A DNA stretch of 64,000 bases from Sodalis sp. dw_96 (GCF_018449575.1 NZ_JAAVUT010000006.1:62001-126000), one strand, 5' to 3'; shown: positions 46,211 through 54,180, counted from the first letter of the stretch. Numbers and translations: made by a program. Notes: a model not told the origin generated them from the letters alone.

Positions 46211-46717
46211 ATGCAGTCTATGACAGGCGTTGCGCCCCATGGGCACCCTCATGGCGAGATGCGCCGGGATGATAGGGAGATAACCGATCCGGCGGAAATC
46301 AATGAAATCCTGAATGCCTCCAAGGTGATGTATATCTCCCTGGCGGATAACAACATCCCTTTTATGGTGCCGGTATTTTACGCCTGGGACGGAGTGTCTT
46401 TATATTTTCACTCGGCCCGATCCGGCAGCAAAATAGATATTTTAAAAAGAAACAATGCGATCTGCTTTGCCATTTCCATCGAGCAAGGCGTAGTGGAAGA
46501 CGAGATTATCTGTAATTTTGAGGCAAAACATCGCACGGTGATTGGCCTGGGTAACGCGGTTTTTATTGAAGACGATCAGGAAAAGATCGCCGCCCTTAAC
46601 CGGATTGTCGCCCGGTTCAGCGATAAAGCCTGGAGCTTTCCGCAGGCCAATGTGCGTTCCACTCTGGTATTGCGCATTGATGTTGTGTCCATGAAAGGTA
46701 AAAAACACGGTTTTTAG
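46211..46717 (+). CDS. PNPOx-fold flavin/haem-binding-type protein in the anf operon
   Basis: The 168-residue protein starts after CGAGGATATT. It contains HGEMRRDDREITDPAEINEIL, then MYISLADNNIPFMVPVFYAWDGVSLYFHSARSGSKIDIL and AICFAISIEQGVVE, the split-barrel pattern of the pyridoxamine-phosphate-oxidase/NimA-like superfamily that binds FMN, FAD or haem. Azotobacter Anf3, a flavo-haem protein thought to scavenge oxygen for the Fe-only nitrogenase, is reported to have a related fold. An analogous protective role is possible here but not shown. It sits 11 bp after the helical-protein gene and 12 bp before anfO. Confidence 0.78.
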   Translation: MQSMTGVAPHGHPHGEMRRDDREITDPAEINEILNASKVMYISLADNNIPFMVPVFYAWDGVSLYFHSARSGSKIDILKRNNAICFAISIEQGVVEDEIICNFEAKHRTVIGLGNAVFIEDDQEKIAALNRIVARFSDKAWSFPQANVRSTLVLRIDVVSMKGKKHGF

Positions 46718-46729
46718 CCGGAGGACAAA

Positions 46730-47347
46730 ATGAAAATAGCGGTATTTGTCGATACCGAAGGCAATACGGCGTCTTTGTATCAACAGGGTACGATTCGGGT
46801 GTACGAATCTTCGCCGTCAGGCTGGCAGCCGGTGCGGGAAATCCCGTTTGGTTTGAGCGAAGAAATGGGGCTGGCGGAAATCCGGACCCATATCCTGGCC
46901 ATGCTCGCCGGCCTGGATGGGTGCCGTCATTTTGTCGCCCGCGCCATTAACGGTGCGATGTTGTCCTATTTTGACGGTATGGGCATTGTGATGTGGAAGC
47001 TGGCCGGGGACCCGGTGGGTTTTTTACCGCAGATACAGCATATCGTCGAGGACAAAGCGCGTCAGGAGCAGGCCGCGCAGGCGGCGTCCGCCGCCACGTT
47101 TATCGAACCCGGCAACGCGGCGGGGGAATATCGGCTCAATCTTATCGACGCCTTGAAGAGCGATAGCGCATTAACCTCCAAACAGGTTATACAGCCTTTT
47201 TTGCGCCGGTTGGATTTTACCAAACTCGAGATCGTTTGCGATCATTTGCCCAAATGGTTCGACAGGGAGCTGCCGGCGCTGGAGTTGACCCTGGCGTCGG
47301 AGAAAAAGCCGGACGGCCGCTGTTATGCCGTGATCAGCCGGGCCTGA
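46730..47347 (+). CDS. anfO: AnfO, Fe-only nitrogenase accessory protein
   Basis: The 205-residue protein begins MKIAVFVDTEGNTASLYQQG, as AnfO proteins do, and has the middle GCRHFVARAINGAMLSYFDGMGI and a variable Ala/Gln linker. AnfO is encoded after anfK in Azotobacter and Rhodobacter and is required for Fe-only nitrogenase-dependent growth, possibly in cofactor or FeFe-protein maturation. The start follows GGAGGACAAA. It is the last gene of the anfH transcript before a 306-bp gap that holds the anfA control region. Confidence 0.88.
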   Translation: MKIAVFVDTEGNTASLYQQGTIRVYESSPSGWQPVREIPFGLSEEMGLAEIRTHILAMLAGLDGCRHFVARAINGAMLSYFDGMGIVMWKLAGDPVGFLPQIQHIVEDKARQEQAAQAASAATFIEPGNAAGEYRLNLIDALKSDSALTSKQVIQPFLRRLDFTKLEIVCDHLPKWFDRELPALELTLASEKKPDGRCYAVISRA

Positions 47348-47504
47348 TGACAACCGGTTCCGCCATGGCTTCCATCAGTCCAGCGATGTCCGGCTCAGCA
47401 AGGGACGCCAGCCATCGGGCCTGTGAGGTTTTCTGGCGCCGGACGGCCGTCCGCCGTGCTAAAACGGACAATGCCGCCGAAGGATTGTCGTTTATGGTAC
47501 AAAA

Positions 47505-47535
47505 TGCCGCCAACGGCGTAACGCCTCCGGCGGCA
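47505..47535 (+). terminator. Stem-loop after anfO, possible terminator
   Basis: TGCCGCC and GGCGGCA enclose an inner GGCG-TAA-CGCC stem. No T run follows, so it may be a processing or attenuation structure rather than an efficient terminator. It ends directly at the palindrome 47536-47554. Confidence 0.45.
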
Positions 47536-47554
47536 ATATGATTTCAAATCATAT
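47536..47554. promoter_or_regulatory. Perfect 19-bp palindrome upstream of anfA
   Basis: ATATGATTT-C-AAATCATAT is perfectly symmetrical and touches the ModE-like site at 47555. It could bind an unidentified dimeric regulator. It does not match NtrC, Fur or FNR consensus sequences. Confidence 0.5.
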
Positions 47555-47578
47555 CGTTATATATTTTACAACATAGCG
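47555..47578 (+). promoter_or_regulatory. ModE operator-like site upstream of anfA
   Basis: CGTTATAT, nine spacer bases, then CATAGCG: the same 24-bp length and nearly the same half-sites as the E. coli modA operator. It ends five bases before a -24/-12 promoter, so ModE-molybdate would be expected to interfere with anfA transcription. In Rhodobacter capsulatus the ModE homologues MopA/MopB repress anfA in this way. Confidence 0.7.
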
Positions 47579-47583
47579 AGTTT

Positions 47584-47598
47584 TGGCGTCCATCTTGC
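47584..47598 (+). promoter_or_regulatory. Sigma-54-like promoter of anfA
   Basis: TGGCGTCCATCTTGC has GG and GC at the required spacing and matches TGGCAC-N5-TTGC at all but two positions. The start would lie near 47610, about 45 bases before anfA. No clear NtrC site was seen upstream. Confidence 0.6.
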
Positions 47599-47653
47599 AA
47601 CATCCTCTGCTCAAGCCAGTAATTTTCCGGCTGACACTGCTGAGGAAAGGGTC

Positions 47654-49273
47654 ATGAATGAAGTCGTTAACCCGCTGACAAACCCCGTCGCCACCCACTC
47701 TTTATTGACGGAGTCGTTATCCTTTTCCTGCCACTTGGGGGAGTGCCGTTCCGAACTGCTGCCCCTGCTGTCGGAAGTGAGCAAAGTGGTCAGCCGCGAG
47801 GGATCGTTATCCAAGACATTGAAGCTGGTCCTGGAATTGATGCAAAAACACCTCCAGGTCACCCGCGCGATGATTTCCCTGTACGATGCCAGCTGCGATC
47901 AGATTTTTATCCATGAAAGCTTCGGGCTGTCGCCTGAGGAGAGCGAAAAAGGCGTTTATTACCCCGGCGAAGGCATTACCGGCAAAGTCGTGGAAACCAG
48001 ACAGCCGATTATCGTGCCGATCATCGCCGACGAGCCTTTATTTCTCAATCGTACCGGCAGTTGGGATAGAAACCAGGATGGCCGTCTCTCCTTTATCTGC
48101 GTGCCCATCATGCGCGGTATGAAAGTCATGGGCACCATCGGGGTAGAGCGTTTATACAATAACCGGCAACTGCTGCACCTCGATTTGGAAGTGCTGGGGA
48201 TTATCGCCACCACCATCGCCCAGGCGGTAGAGCTGCATCTGCTGGAGCGGGCTCACAAGCAGGTGTTGCAAGCGCAAAACGCCCGGCTGAACAGTGAATT
48301 AAAAGAAAAATTCAAGCCCTCGAACATTATCGGCAATTCCAAAGCCATGCAGTCCGTTTACCTGATGATTGATAAGGTCAGCCATGCCCGCACCACGGTG
48401 CTGATCCTGGGTGAAAGCGGCGTGGGCAAAGAGCGGGTGGCCAGCGCCATTCACTACAACAGCAGCTGTGCCCACGGGCCTTTTATCAAATTCAACTGCG
48501 CCTCGCTGCCGGAAAGCGTTATTGAAAGCGAGCTGTTCGGCCATGAAAAAGGCGCGTTCACCGGCGCGGTGGCGCGCCGTGCCGGCCGGTTCGAAGAGGC
48601 TCATGGCGGCACCCTGTTCCTGGATGAAGTCGGGGAGCTCTCTCCGGCGGTACAGGCAAAACTGTTGCGGGTAATACAGGAGCGCTGTTTCGAACGGCTC
48701 GGCAGCAATGAATCCATCAAGGTTAATGTACGGATTCTGGCGGCCACCCATTGCGATCTGACTGAAATGGTGGAAAAAGGGACCTTCCGCGAGGATCTGT
48801 TTTATCGGCTGAATGTTTTCCCGATTACCATCCCGCCGCTGCGGGAACGGGGTAACGATATTTTGCTGCTCGCCGAGCATTTCAACGCCTATTTTGCCAA
48901 AGAACAGCAGGTGGACGTTCCCACCATCGCCACGCCGGCCCTGAATTTGCTCCTGAGCTACGATTGGCCGGGCAATGTGCGGGAATTGGAAAACCTGATG
49001 GAGAGGGCGGTACTGTTGGCGGAAGGCGGAGTGATTCACAGTTACAATCTGCCAAACGGCCTGCAGCCCGCCGTGCTGGGCGAACTTGGCAGCCAGACGG
49101 GACTGGAGGCGCGATTATCCTTGATGGAATACGAGATTATCGTCGAGTCCCTGTCTCGGCATCAGGGGAATATGTCCAAAGCGGCGGCGCAATTGGGCCT
49201 GACCAGGCGCATGCTCGGCCTGCGCATGGCAAAGTACCGGCTCAATTATAAAGATTACCGGTGCGGAGACTAA
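47654..49273 (+). CDS. anfA: AnfA, sigma-54 activator of the Fe-only nitrogenase genes
   Basis: The 539-residue enhancer-binding protein begins after GAGGAAAGGGTC. Cys26 and Cys31 (CHLGEC) match the N-terminal cysteine pair of AnfA/VnfA, which senses redox or Fe-S status. A GAF domain spans about 50-195 (GEGITGKVVETRQPIIVP). The AAA+ domain has Walker A GESGVGKE (253-260), the sigma-54-contacting GAFTGA (300-305), Walker B LFLDEVGE, and arginine fingers in FREDLFYRL. A Fis-type helix-turn-helix ends the protein (MSKAAAQLGLTRRMLGLRM). It should bind the GTAC dyads before anfH. It is co-transcribed with the degenerate paralogue at 49275. Confidence 0.95.
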   Translation: MNEVVNPLTNPVATHSLLTESLSFSCHLGECRSELLPLLSEVSKVVSREGSLSKTLKLVLELMQKHLQVTRAMISLYDASCDQIFIHESFGLSPEESEKGVYYPGEGITGKVVETRQPIIVPIIADEPLFLNRTGSWDRNQDGRLSFICVPIMRGMKVMGTIGVERLYNNRQLLHLDLEVLGIIATTIAQAVELHLLERAHKQVLQAQNARLNSELKEKFKPSNIIGNSKAMQSVYLMIDKVSHARTTVLILGESGVGKERVASAIHYNSSCAHGPFIKFNCASLPESVIESELFGHEKGAFTGAVARRAGRFEEAHGGTLFLDEVGELSPAVQAKLLRVIQERCFERLGSNESIKVNVRILAATHCDLTEMVEKGTFREDLFYRLNVFPITIPPLRERGNDILLLAEHFNAYFAKEQQVDVPTIATPALNLLLSYDWPGNVRELENLMERAVLLAEGGVIHSYNLPNGLQPAVLGELGSQTGLEARLSLMEYEIIVESLSRHQGNMSKAAAQLGLTRRMLGLRMAKYRLNYKDYRCGD

Positions 49274-49274
49274 A

Positions 49275-50444
49275 ATGAGCACAGAGACAGATCTCGGTAA
49301 AACCGAACAGGACCGAATATCCGTCCCGCGATTCAATCCCGCTTCGGGCGGGCCGACCGGCGGACGGTCCCGCAAGCCCCACTCCAGGCACGAGGTGGAC
49401 CACATCATTGCCCGCTCCCCGGCCATGAAAAATATCATGGCGATCATCGCGCGGATAGCGCCGACCCGCTCGGCGGTGCTGCTGCGCGGCGAGCCGGGCA
49501 CCGGCAAGGACGTGATTGCCCGGGCGATACATAATTTGTCGCCGAACCGCGGGGGACCTTTTATCAAAGTCTGCTGCGATTACCTTAATAATGAAGAGAC
49601 CCTGCTGGAGCTGTTCGGTTGCGACGCCGGTTATTCCCCGAGCGCCGGTCGCTACCCCGGCGATATCTCCCTGGCGGCGGGCGGCACACTGTTTATCAGC
49701 GAGATCGGTCATTTTTCCCTGGCGCTGCAAAAACGGCTGCTGCGGATGATCCAGGAACAGCTCTATCGCCCCTTGGGCAGCACCGAAACCTTGCCAAGCG
49801 ACGTGCGGATTATCTGCGCCTCGGAAAAGAACCTGGAGGGGATGATGGTACAGGGGGAGTTTTTGCCGGAGCTCTATTACCGCATCCATATCGCCACCGT
49901 TAACCTGCCGCCGCTGCGGGAAAGAAAAGAAGACATCCCCGCCCTGGCGGCCTATTTTTTTGAACGCTACAACCGGGTAAACGGCCTGCGGCTATCCATC
50001 ACCGAGGCGGCATTGGCGCCTCTGTATTTATGTCATTGGCCCGGTAATGTACGGGATCTGGAGAATTGCCTGGAACATGCCGCCCTGCTCGCCGGGGGCG
50101 ATGTCATCCGGCAGTTGCCCTGCCTGGCGGGACGGTGTTTCAGGCAGCGGCTGAACCAGAAAATCAGCCGCCAGGAAGATGTACCGGCGGCCCGTGAAGG
50201 TAACGACGGCGTATTTGCCCCGGCGGCGGCTTGGCGGCCCGTATCCCCCGTGGACCAAGGCACTTTATCGGCCCCGGCTCACGGCATCGCATTTGTGGAC
50301 GAAGATGACACCCGTTACCGATTAATCAGCGCGCTGGAGAAAAGCGGCGGCGTCAAAGCCAAAGCGGCCCGTTTGCTGAACATCACGCCGCGACAGCTCT
50401 ATTACGCCCTTAAGAAACTGCAAATAGAGGTGAAGAAATTCTAG
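49275..50444 (+). CDS. Degenerate AnfA-like enhancer-binding protein lacking GAFTGA and Walker B Asp
   Basis: The 389-residue protein starts one base after the anfA stop, with GGAG overlapping the anfA end, so translation is probably coupled. There is no GAF domain: a polar N-terminus leads directly into an AAA+ domain. Walker A is intact (GEPGTGKD, 72-79). The loop that should read GAFTGA is GYSPSA (119-124). Walker B is LFISEIGH (Ser142 replaces Asp), and the first arginine finger of FREDL is changed to FLPEL, while Arg203 remains. The C-terminal Fis-like helix-turn-helix (KAKAARLLNITPRQLYYALKKL) looks intact. The reading frame is undisturbed and GC-rich like its neighbours, arguing against simple decay. 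It should not activate sigma-54 polymerase by itself but could bind DNA and ATP and join AnfA oligomers. Confidence 0.88.
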   Translation: MSTETDLGKTEQDRISVPRFNPASGGPTGGRSRKPHSRHEVDHIIARSPAMKNIMAIIARIAPTRSAVLLRGEPGTGKDVIARAIHNLSPNRGGPFIKVCCDYLNNEETLLELFGCDAGYSPSAGRYPGDISLAAGGTLFISEIGHFSLALQKRLLRMIQEQLYRPLGSTETLPSDVRIICASEKNLEGMMVQGEFLPELYYRIHIATVNLPPLRERKEDIPALAAYFFERYNRVNGLRLSITEAALAPLYLCHWPGNVRDLENCLEHAALLAGGDVIRQLPCLAGRCFRQRLNQKISRQEDVPAAREGNDGVFAPAAAWRPVSPVDQGTLSAPAHGIAFVDEDDTRYRLISALEKSGGVKAKAARLLNITPRQLYYALKKLQIEVKKF

Positions 50445-50505
50445 CGACTGCGTCGGGCTAAAACCGTGTCCGCGAGCACTGCACTTTGAACCGTGCCCGG
50501 TCGGA

Positions 50506-50600
50506 GCAGGATGCTAGATCGTAAACACGCCGTGAATCCATCCATGGAGGCTCGATCCGCGCCGTCCTGGCGCGGACGGTTTACTCTCCTAGCATCCTGC
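50506..50600. repeat. Inverted-repeat element downstream of the anf locus
   Basis: GCAGGATGCTAG at 50506 and its exact inverse CTAGCATCCTGC at 50589 bound a 95-bp element with further internal dyads (GTAAAC/GTTTAC; GCGCCGTCCTGGCGCGG). It has no coding capacity. It is probably a small non-autonomous repeat or a long stem-loop that ends the anfA transcript. Confidence 0.7.
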
Positions 50601-50695
50601 CCCGCCTCATAAACTCCGAGTACGTTTACCAGTGCCCCTATGCAGGCCAGGTCCGCTATCACCCAACACCGCAACGAGCATGTCAGAGGGGGCGC

Positions 50696-50919
50696 GTGTT
50701 AAAGGGAGAGCGCGCCAATGTGGCCGAAGCGGGCGTGGTTTTTCCGCCCGCGGAGCGCCGCATGGTACGCTAGGCCCGCCACCACCGACCGTGCCACGAA
50801 AGTGTTAAAGGGAAACCGTGCTGATGGGGTCGAATCGGGCATGGTTTTTCTGCCCGACAGAGCGCCCCACAGCGCGGTAAGCCCGCGTTCACCGAATCTG
50901 AACCGAACGTGTTAAAGGG
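50696..50919. repeat. Diverged copies of the 108-bp repeat
   Basis: Two degenerate units of the repeat found at 27026-27492 are recognisable by GTGTTAAAGGG, GGGCATGGTTTTTCTGCCCG-type hairpins, AGCGCC and TAGGCCCGC at the same relative positions and a period of about 107 bases. They show that the repeat is dispersed, not unique to the malZ-csu gap. Confidence 0.8.
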
Positions 50920-50960
50920 CCCCCATGCCAAGGCCGGGTTTCAGCGCGCCCCGCGCGCAA

Positions 50961-51674
50961 TTATTTAGCAAAGACCCCATCCAGCCAAGCCTGCCAAAAC
51001 TGCCCCGCCGCCTGCGCCAGCAATGGCGCGTAGCGGCGGCTCTGCTCCCGCAGCTGCGGCACGCTCAGCCCGGCGCCGGACAGTTCGGCGGCGTGGCCGA
51101 CATACCACGATTCCAGACCCGCCGCGGTCACCTCCAGGTGGCATTGAAATCCCAACGCATAGTCACCCAAGGCAAAGGCCTGATTGGCATACCTATCCGA
51201 GCCGGCTAAATGCAATGCCCCGGCCGGCAGATCAAAGGTATCCCCATGCCAATGCAACACCTTCACCTGCCGGTCCAGCAGCGCGGACAACGCCTGCAGC
51301 CGTGAAGCGTCCCCGCCGGCATGCAACGGCCCCCAGCCAATTTCCTTACCCGCGGTGCCGGGATAGACCTTTGCCCCCGCCGCCGCCGCCATGAGCTGCC
51401 CTCCCAGGCAAATCCCGAGCGTCGGTCGCCGCTGCGCCAGCCGGGCGCGTATCAGCTCGATTTCCGGCACCAAAAACGGATAGGCCTCCTGTTCATACAC
51501 CCCGATAGGACCCCCCAGAACGATCACCAGGTCGTATGCCAGGGAATCCACCTGGGACCACTCCAGCGTACAGGCGTCGGCCATGGTGATGTTAAACCCG
51601 TTCCGGGTTAATATCCCCGCAAGGGATCCCAGGTCCTCAAAAGAGACATGGTAAATGGCCAACGCATTACGCAT
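50961..51674 (-). CDS. Class I glutamine amidotransferase-like protein (GuaA/YfeJ type)
   Basis: The 237-residue stand-alone amidotransferase domain has LVIVLGGPIGVYEQEAYPFL, the nucleophile elbow TLGICLGGQLMAAA, and the catalytic His-x-Glu in LGFQCHLEVT, with HWHGDTFDLP before it. These are typical of the GMP-synthase-like GATase proteins such as YfeJ that have no synthase partner. It hydrolyses glutamine or a gamma-glutamyl compound in the cytoplasm, and the real substrate is unknown. The upstream DNA is A+T rich, and the start MRNALAIYH follows GAAGAATATA. It is monocistronic. Confidence 0.85.
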   Translation of the reverse strand: MRNALAIYHVSFEDLGSLAGILTRNGFNITMADACTLEWSQVDSLAYDLVIVLGGPIGVYEQEAYPFLVPEIELIRARLAQRRPTLGICLGGQLMAAAAGAKVYPGTAGKEIGWGPLHAGGDASRLQALSALLDRQVKVLHWHGDTFDLPAGALHLAGSDRYANQAFALGDYALGFQCHLEVTAAGLESWYVGHAAELSGAGLSVPQLREQSRRYAPLLAQAAGQFWQAWLDGVFAK

Positions 51675-52474
51675 TATATTCTTCCGGTAAAAGAGTTATT
51701 AATGACAATGGGAATAAATACTTTTATCAGTTTAAATCCTTCGCGAAATAAAAATCTTTTATTTAATTGATCTTGTCAGTGCCAATTGCTTAAAAAAATT
51801 CTTGGGCCGCCGATCTATAGCCGCGGTAAAGGCGTAAGGGAACCGCAATAAAATATCAGATAAAGCCCCCTTGGCGCAGGGCATATTTCAGGTGAATATA
51901 GCGTTTCTATGGCGTTCGGTCGCCGGCGGTCCTCTGTTATTCTTATGGATAGTCATATTGTTTTAATATAGTAGGCGGATAGTATGGCAATGAGAGCGGC
52001 AGAGTTGAGGATCCGCTAATTAACCTAATTGATGACAGCATTTTAACCTGCTTTTAACCCACATTCTTGAAACAACCGTTCATATATTAGCCATTCGGAA
52101 AGAAAGTTTTTTAGTTTTTAATTAGAATCTATGACCAGGAATTTCCATTAATCAAGTGCAATACTTCAGTTAATTAACTATTATCCAAATGATCGTGCTG
52201 GTTTAATGAGCAAAAGCCTGTCGTTTATGTTCGTTTGGCTCGACCCGCAAAATGTGTAAATCCCTATTGGTTATATTGACGTCATGGCAAACTGTTGCCA
52301 AATTGGGAGCCTCGGAAGTCAGGGGGGCAAAGGATTGTTTGAATGTGTGTTGCATTCGACGGGTCGGTCGACGCTTTTCATCGGACAGTCCGGTATATTC
52401 TTTCCCTTCTTTCGTTCGATTGCCGCAAGGCGCACAGCACAGACCGCAGCCTAAAAAAAACAGCGTCTGGCCGT
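51675..52474. other. Long intergenic region upstream of dppA
   Basis: About 800 bp separate the amidotransferase gene from dppA. The part to about 52200 is A+T rich with possible promoters for both. The last 300 bases probably form the dppA promoter and leader. Open frames here (for example 52203-52493 minus) lack ribosome sites and family features. No RNA gene was recognised. Confidence 0.45.
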
Positions 52475-52498
52475 ATACAACACACAACATCACATCAC
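52475..52498 (+). promoter_or_regulatory. CA-rich dppA leader segment, candidate GcvB target
   Basis: TACAACACACAACATCACAT lies just upstream of the dppA ribosome site. In E. coli and Salmonella the G/U-rich R1 region of the sRNA GcvB pairs with such CA-rich leaders, including that of dppA, to repress translation. The match is by composition and position only. Confidence 0.55.
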
Positions 52499-52511
52499 GT
52501 AATGGAGCATA

Positions 52512-54122
52512 ATGATGACAATTTCCTTGACCAAATCAGGGATACTGAAGGTCGGCATTAGCCTGGCTGCTTTAGCTGTGGCTGCCAGCGTTCAGGCAAA
52601 AACCCTGGTGTATTGCTCAGAGGGTTCCCCTGAAGGGTTTAATCCGCAGCTATTTACCTCTGGTACCAGCTTTGACGCCAGTTCCGTTCCAATCTACAAC
52701 CGACTGGTGGATTTTAAACTGGGCACTACGGAAGTGATTCCGAGCCTGGCGGAAAAATGGGATATCAGCGCCGATGGCAAAACCTATACTTTCCATTTGC
52801 GTCACGGCGTTAAGTGGCAAGATAGCAAGGATTTCAAACCGACCCGCGATCTCAACGCCGATGACGTGGTGTTCTCCTTTACGCGCATGAAAGATACCAA
52901 TGCTCCCTACCATAAAGTGTCAGGCGGTAGCTATGAATACTTTGACGGCATGGGCATGGGTGATTTGATCAGCAGCGTGGAAAAAGTCGACGATTATACC
53001 GTCCGCTTTAATCTGACCCGTGCAGAGGCGCCTTTCCTGGCCGATATGGGCATGGACTTCGCTTCCATCATGTCCGCTCAGTACGCGGATCAGATGATGA
53101 AAGCGGGCACGCCGGAAAAAATCGACCTGAACCCCATCGGTACCGGTCCGTTCCAACTGCTGCAATACCAGAAAGATTCACGCATTCTGTATAAAGCGTT
53201 TGAAAACTATTGGGGCACCAAACCGAAAATCGATCGTCTGGTCTTCTCCATTACTCCTGACGCTTCGGTACGTTATGCCAAACTGCAGAAAAACGAATGC
53301 CAGGTTATGCCGTACCCGAATCCGGCCGATATCGCCCGCATGAAGCAGGATAAAGATATCACCCTGCTGTCCCAGCCGGGTCTGAACGTCGGTTATTTGT
53401 CGTTTAACGTGCAAAAGAAACCGCTGGACAACCTGAAGGTTCGCCAGGCGCTGACCATGGCGGTCAATAAATCCGCCATCATCGACGCGGTATACCAGGG
53501 CGCCGGTCAAGCGGCTAAAAACCTGATCCCGCCGACCATGTGGGGTTATAACGACGCGGTGCAGGATTATCCTTACGATCCGGTCAAGGCTAAAGCGCTG
53601 TTGAAAGAGGCCGGTTTCCCCGATGGTTTCTCCATCGATTTGTGGGCGATGCCGGTACAACGTCCCTACAACCCGAATGCTCGTCGCATGGCGGAACTGA
53701 TTCAGGCCGACTGGGCGAAAATCGGCGTGAAAGCCAAGATTGTCAGCTACGAATGGGGCGAGTATCTTAAACGCGCCAAAGCCGGCGAGCATCAGACCGT
53801 GATGATGGGCTGGACCGGCGACAATGGGGATCCGGATAACTTCTTCGCCACGCTGTTCAGCTGCGATGCGGCCAAAGACGGCTCCAACTATTCAAGATGG
53901 TGCTACAAGCCTTTTGAAGACGTGATCCAGCCGGCGCGCGCCACTTCCGATCAGGCAAAACGTATCGCGCTGTACAAGCAGGCTCAGGTAGTGATGCATG
54001 ATCAGGTCCCTGCGTTAATCATTGCCCACTCAACGGTGTATGAACCGGTGCGTAAAGAAGTCAAAGGGTACGTGGTTGATCCGTTAGGTAAACATCATTT
54101 CGAGAACGTATCTTTAGAGTAA
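52512..54122 (+). CDS. dppA: DppA, periplasmic dipeptide-binding protein
   Basis: The 536-residue protein starts after ATGGAGCATA with a signal peptide (cleavage near VQA-KTLVYC) and the mature start KTLVYCSEGSPEGFNPQLF is that of DppA. Other conserved stretches are NRLVDFKLGTTEVIPSLAEKW, GTGPFQLLQYQKDSRI, DASVRYAKLQKNECQVMPYPNP and GWTGDNGDPDNFF. It binds di- and tripeptides (and haem or 5-aminolevulinate in E. coli) for the DppBCDF transporter and serves peptide chemotaxis. Length equals E. coli DppA (535). A hairpin separates it from dppB. Confidence 0.96.
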   Translation: MMTISLTKSGILKVGISLAALAVAASVQAKTLVYCSEGSPEGFNPQLFTSGTSFDASSVPIYNRLVDFKLGTTEVIPSLAEKWDISADGKTYTFHLRHGVKWQDSKDFKPTRDLNADDVVFSFTRMKDTNAPYHKVSGGSYEYFDGMGMGDLISSVEKVDDYTVRFNLTRAEAPFLADMGMDFASIMSAQYADQMMKAGTPEKIDLNPIGTGPFQLLQYQKDSRILYKAFENYWGTKPKIDRLVFSITPDASVRYAKLQKNECQVMPYPNPADIARMKQDKDITLLSQPGLNVGYLSFNVQKKPLDNLKVRQALTMAVNKSAIIDAVYQGAGQAAKNLIPPTMWGYNDAVQDYPYDPVKAKALLKEAGFPDGFSIDLWAMPVQRPYNPNARRMAELIQADWAKIGVKAKIVSYEWGEYLKRAKAGEHQTVMMGWTGDNGDPDNFFATLFSCDAAKDGSNYSRWCYKPFEDVIQPARATSDQAKRIALYKQAQVVMHDQVPALIIAHSTVYEPVRKEVKGYVVDPLGKHHFENVSLE

Positions 54123-54154
54123 AGGTCAATTAACCCCCCATAACCCTATAGGGA

Positions 54155-54180
54155 GCCCCCTCCGTTCATGCGAGGGGGCG
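54155..54180 (+). terminator. Intercistronic hairpin between dppA and dppB
   Basis: GCCCCCTC and GAGGGGGC form a perfect eight-base-pair GC stem around a ten-base loop, without a T run. It is likely to stabilise the dppA mRNA end and lower dppBCDF expression, as REP-type structures do in the E. coli operon. Confidence 0.7.

Noticed and set aside
52203-52493. 96-codon minus frame upstream of dppA
   Set aside because: Cys-rich chance frame in the dppA leader/promoter region with no ribosome site.
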